Shown here in pieces: positions 59,659-64,000 of a DNA stretch of 64,000 nt. The stretch lies in NCBI GenBank assembly GCA_007449985.2, contig VIIQ02000592.1, positions 930,001-994,000 on the forward strand, read 5' to 3'. The notes below the pieces were generated by a model. It saw only the letters and a list, made by a program, of their open reading frames with translations, was not told where the DNA came from and did not search any database. Each line of letters begins with the position of its first letter. Position 1 is the first letter of the stretch. The position numbers were made by a program, and so were the translations under genes. This stretch comes from Desmodesmus armatus. Lineage: Eukaryota > Chlorophyta > Chlorophyceae > Sphaeropleales > Scenedesmaceae.

Positions 59659-61874
59659 GACCACCAGTCAGCTGCAAGACATGTAAACAGACGTCAAGGG
59701 AGAAGTGCAACACCCAGAACACGTGCAGCAAGCCCAAGCATGTCACAGCCCTGAGCACACCCATGCATGCAGGGACGCTGGCCTGTCATCTCCACACCTT
59801 GTGCAGGGGCTGTCGTGCCTGGAGGGCTGATAGATTGCATGCTGTTAACCTCTCAACGTACCTTACAACTTTGTGGTCCCTGAAAGCTGCTCGGCCAGCT
59901 CAACCCACATGCTGATCCGTGCTGCTGCCAGCCACTGTCACGTGTATCGGAACGGCGTTCGAAACAAGCAAAACCATAACTTTTTTTCAAAAGGGCGTTT
60001 GAACGTCAACGTCACGATCAAGCGGATTGCTGTGAGCTGAGGGTTGGACTGATGATCTGGGCGACAGGTCGTGCAAGAAGAGCTGCATACATCAATTGGA
60101 GCTGTCCAACAGCCTCAAGTGTGATCAAGGCGATGCACGAGTTACTGCAGGGCTGTTCTTCGTTCCAGCGTGCAGGCACCCTCACTCAGAGGTTGTATTT
60201 TGAACCTGCCAGCTGTGCAGCTGTGAGGTGTGGAGTTGCGCCCCACTCACATAGCAGAGTCCACATGGTGGCAGCCCCATACCCGCTAGAACAAACGAGG
60301 GACCCTATCCTGTTTGGTGGCTGTAATCACATGAAGAGACCCCTGCCTGGTATTGGCACAGGGGTTTGCCGCCAGTAGGGCGGGCGTGGGGGTCTAGCGT
60401 CCTTGGTGAACGTCATCTTGTGCTGCATTTACACCAAATCAAATACTGACACGTTGCAACAACCAAAGTATATAGCAGATCCACATCCAAAGTGCACACA
60501 CGTCGGGTGCACGCCGAGCCTGGGCAGTCACTGCCTGGCAGGCCGAAGATGACAAGCTGAGAAGGTAGTGGTACATGATGATGATACACGCCAAGCATAC
60601 GCAGGCAGGGTGACCCCAAAACCACACAAAAAAGACAGGCACAGCCAAACAACACAACCCGTAGTATTAGTAGTAGTGATGGTACACACAAAGTACACAT
60701 GCAGCAAAGGCTGCCAAGTACACAATCAAGCTCCTTGGGCTGCATTGCCACAGGGCCAGCTAAGAGCACTACACACCGTGTAATACACACAAAACCACAC
60801 ACCCCTGCCTGTGGGGACACATAAGTGCACATCCATCGGCCACACACGCACAACACCCTCCCCAACCCTGACCGCACGTGTACGGTGCATGAGAATACAA
60901 CAAATGCCTCTCTGTCGAGTGCTGCTGTTGCAGCGCACCCCTCGCACCCCACTGCCCAACCCAGTGTCCCTCAACATCACACTACTTTTACAAGCAAGGG
61001 GTGCCCAGCTTGGATGTCTGGAGCCTTGCCACACACAAACAGGGAGGTATGGTACAAGCAGCAAGTTGGCTGCAACATGAGTTGGGAAAGTCACACAACA
61101 CAAATGGAACCCCGCAATGTCTCTAAACATGAGGCCAGGGAGCAGAGCGCTTGATGTGGCAAGCAGTAGAGTCGGCCTGCTAGGAATGGCACTCAGCACA
61201 GCACATGGGTGTTGGTACAAGGGGTGCAGGACCCACTGGAGGAAAGCCTACAAAGACATGAATGGAGGTGTGCTATGCACGCAGCACTGGCACCAGCGCC
61301 CTACAACAACTAGCAAGAAGGCATGTGTATGTAGCAACCACACTTCAACTCTGAATGTATGTAAGTCTGCAGGATGCAGAGACACCCCACCCAGGGTATC
61401 CAAAGGCTTGTACCCCATCCAACTGAAATGAACATCTTGCATGCATGCATCAGACATGAATGCTGCCCTTATGTGAGCTGCAACCGCCTCGAGCCGCCAA
61501 CAGCAGCCAAACTGCTGCACAACAACCCAGGCAGAACCCCAGCTGCTTGCATCCCGCGTCGCCCGGCAACACGCCCTCCAATATAGATGTGGAAGATCAA
61601 CCAAAGGCACAGAGTGGCACAGGCCACTGGTAGTACTACAGGACTGCTACTAGTGACCCTCACGACGAATGCTGACTCTTACCAAGAAGATGCCACCATC
61701 CCAGCAACCCTGCTATATCCAACTTGAGGCCCTGGTGTCGCCGTCGCCTTCACACACCCTGCAACCCTGCTGCTGTGTCCATGTGTGGGGTCTGGCCTCA
61801 CATGTCGATTGTGTGCATGCAGCTTGGACAGCAGCACCACAAGCGCCGCAATCACCACACCTCACCCTATTTGC
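59659..61874. other. Gene-poor 2.2-kb region
   Basis: The right border of the ChAPs gene promoter lies here. From about 60500 to 61450 the plus strand is CA-rich (CACACA, ACCACACAC), similar in texture to the retroelement fragment at 28.4-29.5 kb, but no RT, integrase or RNase H motif was recognised. A plus-strand frame at 60052-60378 has no domain. Confidence 0.4.
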
Positions 61875-63995
61875 CTATGCCTGAGTCCCCTTGCTCCCCA
61901 GCCCACGGTGTTGCTGCCTAGCCCCCTGCACCCTGCTGCGCTTGGGCCCCTGCTCCCCCTGCTTCTGCTGCCCCAACCTCTGCCTCTGCTGCTGCAGCAG
62001 CTGCTGCGTCTTGGTGGGCGCTGCAGCACCACTGACAGAGATCTTGGGTGTGGCAAAGGCCGCAGAGAGGTCCTTACTGCTTGGAGGAACACCAGCAGCA
62101 GACCCGCGCAGGTTTGACAGCTCAGACTCGAGCTCTTGAGTCACCTCTGATGCCACAGCAGCCCAGCTGCTGCTGCCGGCATTTCCCGCCCTTTCGCCCC
62201 ATCCTGCAGGCAGCAAGCTGCCGGATGCTCCAGCACTGCTGGCAGCCCCCTGCTGCTGCTTCAAAATCGCCCCTGCCCGCTCCCGCAGCTGTGAGCGCTT
62301 CCTCTCCGCTGGAATCTCCAACCACTCCACAGGGATAGAGGTAGGGCCCTCTGCTGCCGAGGCTGCAGGAGAGGACACCTCCTCCCCTGCCGGCTGCACC
62401 CGCACCTCCCCGCTCTCCACTGGTGCTGCTGGGGCTGCAGGCTCCTTCTCATCCTCTGCTACTGGGCCTGCACTACCAGGAGGAGCCTTAAACCCCTCCC
62501 AGTCACCCCAGGAGTTCCCACCAGCTGTCCTGCGCGCAGCAGCACGCTGCTCCCACCACGGCACCGGCCTCACTGCCCCTAGGCCTGTAGCACCAGGGCT
62601 GCTGGCCCTGAGGTACACAGGTACTACCCTGCCCTGCGTACCTCCTGGCGTGCTGGGCCTGCGCTGCACCCGCGCAGGGCCCCGCACGACCCGTCCAAAG
62701 CCCTTACCAGGCCCAGAAGGAGACTGGCTGCGGGAGCTGCCGCTGCTGTCGGAGCGCCTGCTGCTGCGCGCAGCAGTGTCGGCGACCATGCGCTGCACCG
62801 CCACATCGAAGCTGTCTGCCTTGCTGTCAGGGCGCTTGATCTCAATGCGCACCTCGCGCCCTCCACCCTGGCTGCTGCTGCTGCTGCGGGGTGCGGTCTT
62901 AGCACTGCTGTTGCTGCTGCCGTCAGTGGTGCCCTTGCCACCAGCAGCAGATTTAGCATTACTGTCCTCGACATCCACACCCCAGCTGATAGGGACCTTG
63001 CTGTCACGCTGCACTGGCGCCTCCACACCCACAGCGCGTAGGCGCTGCGCAGCCTGACTAGCAGGTGCAGCAGCAGCTGCTGCGGCAGTCCTGCTGCTTG
63101 TGCCCTGGATGCCGCTGCTGCTGCTGATGCGCGGTGCGGCGCCCTTGCTGCTGCTGCCGCGGCTGCTGTTGATGCGTGCTGTGTTGAGTACCATGCGCTG
63201 CACAGCTACTTCAAAGCTGTCAGCCTCCTCGTCAAGCGAGCCATACACCACCTCAATGCTCTGAGCACCTGCAGGGGCTGCCACAATGTTGTTCCTGCTG
63301 TTGGTGCTGACACTGCTGCTGCCAGTGCCGGCAGCAGGTGCAGGTGCTTTCACCTGGAGAGGGTTCTCCTCATTGCCTGCAGGAGCTGCATCCTGCAGGT
63401 TGAAAGCTGCTGCTGCCGTGGGGGCAGCAGCATCGCTTTCCGTCTTGCTGCTGCTGTCAGCGCTGGTGCTGGCATGGCCCTGCGCAGCGCTACCCGCCTT
63501 GGTACTGCTGGCTGTGCTGGTGGTAGCACTGCTCTGGCCTGCAGGAGCAGGTTTGCTTGCAGCTTCACCGGCAGCACGAATGCTGCTGGGATCCTTCCGG
63601 TACTCTGAGGTGTAAAGCTGGTCCACTAGCCACTGCAGGCGGGAGGATGTCCGCAGGCGCTCAGGCTCCTCCTCTTCATCAATATGCTGATCTGCAGGAT
63701 GAGCAATCAACACCTCAAAGCTGCCATCATCATGCTCAATCCTCTGCACACATCCACGTTCCTTTGCTGTTGCTGCAGGTGCTGCTGCGGTTGCTGCCTC
63801 TGTGTCTGCATCACCGTCCACCTCACCCTTACTGCTGCTGATAGCTGCTGCTGCACCGGTGTATGGATCGCCACTGCTGCTCAATACCGTCACAGCAGCA
63901 GCATCAACACCACCTGTGCTGCTGCTCTGTGGGCTCTTGGGGCTGCAGGGTGGTGAGCCACCCTCTGTGGCAGCCAGAGCCATTGCCAACGCCAC
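61875..63995 (-). CDS. Uncharacterised low-complexity protein with repeated DSF[ED]VAVQRMV motif (possibly partial)
   Basis: A single open frame runs to the window edge, up to 706 residues, with stop at 61875-61877. The first in-frame ATG is at 63983. An upstream exon beyond the window is possible. The protein is rich in Ser, Ala, Gly and Pro. A short motif recurs: DSFEVAVQRMVLNTAR near residue 257 and DSFDVAVQRMVADTAAR near 393, with a weaker GSFEVLIAHPADQ near 92. Each is preceded by an acidic or Lys/Asp-rich stretch. Other ordered-looking pieces are RTSSRLQWLVDQLYTSEYRK, PISWGVDVEDS, and PVEWLEIPAERKRSQLRER. The C-terminus is a Gln-rich basic helix. I recognise no family. The repeated motif looks like a helical peptide-binding or self-association element, which is a guess. 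Confidence 0.6.
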   Translation of the reverse strand: MALAMALAATEGGSPPCSPKSPQSSSTGGVDAAAVTVLSSSGDPYTGAAAAISSSKGEVDGDADTEAATAAAPAATAKERGCVQRIEHDDGSFEVLIAHPADQHIDEEEEPERLRTSSRLQWLVDQLYTSEYRKDPSSIRAAGEAASKPAPAGQSSATTSTASSTKAGSAAQGHASTSADSSSKTESDAAAPTAAAAFNLQDAAPAGNEENPLQVKAPAPAAGTGSSSVSTNSRNNIVAAPAGAQSIEVVYGSLDEEADSFEVAVQRMVLNTARINSSRGSSSKGAAPRISSSSGIQGTSSRTAAAAAAAPASQAAQRLRAVGVEAPVQRDSKVPISWGVDVEDSNAKSAAGGKGTTDGSSNSSAKTAPRSSSSSQGGGREVRIEIKRPDSKADSFDVAVQRMVADTAARSSRRSDSSGSSRSQSPSGPGKGFGRVVRGPARVQRRPSTPGGTQGRVVPVYLRASSPGATGLGAVRPVPWWEQRAAARRTAGGNSWGDWEGFKAPPGSAGPVAEDEKEPAAPAAPVESGEVRVQPAGEEVSSPAASAAEGPTSIPVEWLEIPAERKRSQLRERAGAILKQQQGAASSAGASGSLLPAGWGERAGNAGSSSWAAVASEVTQELESELSNLRGSAAGVPPSSKDLSAAFATPKISVSGAAAPTKTQQLLQQQRQRLGQQKQGEQGPKRSRVQGARQQHRGLGSKGTQA

Positions 63996-64000
63996 ATCAC

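Noticed and set aside
60500..61650. Second retroelement fragment suggested by CA-rich texture like 28.4-29.5 kb
   Set aside because: No reverse transcriptase, integrase or RNase H motif could be read in any frame.
1..64000. tRNA genes, rRNA genes and CRISPR arrays
   Set aside because: No T-loop/anticodon arrangement, rRNA-like block or regularly spaced direct repeats was recognised by eye. A tRNAscan/Infernal run would be needed to exclude small RNAs.

Overview
The window looks like nuclear DNA of a chlorophyte green alga, probably of the Chlamydomonadales/Sphaeropleales type. The evidence is GC-rich sequence, genes broken by many GT-AG introns, (CAG)n runs read as poly-Gln, poly-Ala or poly-Ser depending on frame, Ser-Pro-rich secreted proteins, TGTAA-type polyadenylation signals, and well-conserved eukaryotic proteins (cytosolic HSP90, a gamma-tubulin complex subunit). 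There are no operons, ribosome binding sites, CRISPR arrays or bacterial elements. No tRNA or rRNA gene was recognised. All gene models were spliced by eye from reading-frame continuity, splice-site sequence and intron phase.

Layout. 1-77: tail of an upstream gene (+). 640-5398: secreted RNase T2 with a saposin-A-like Cys segment (+). 6008-6549: MYND-finger protein (+), with a decayed copy at 7691-8045. 9227-14766: HSP90 (-). 15368-17890: nucleotide-sugar transporter (-). 19027-23898: large secreted Ser-Pro/Ala-rich protein (-). 26184-27500: small secreted Ser-Pro-rich protein (-). 28370-29480: decayed Ty1/copia-like fragment (-). 30182-33315: START-like lipid-binding protein (-). 34851-37384: two-EF-hand protein (-), divergent from GCP5 at 37826-45849 (+). 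47076-48988: F-box-like/LRR protein (+), convergent with a second LRR-like gene at 50220-52737 (-). 53939-59658: ChAPs-family TPR protein (-). 61875-63995: uncharacterised low-complexity protein (-), possibly cut by the window edge.

Themes. Several products belong to the secretory pathway or cell surface: the RNase T2, the two Ser-Pro proteins, the nucleotide-sugar transporter that would feed Golgi glycosylation, and the ChAPs cargo-adaptor-like protein. The most interesting observation is that the three secreted-protein genes share one 5' architecture. A signal-peptide exon ends in phase 1 inside a Gly codon, and is followed by a symmetric 1-1 exon encoding a Leu-rich motif next to a Ser-Pro run. 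This looks like a shuffled secretion/wall-targeting module. The Ala-rich half of the 847-residue protein matches no family I know. Introns also hold four long fold-back sequences, a 45-unit (AC) repeat beside a splice acceptor and a predicted 10-nt microexon.
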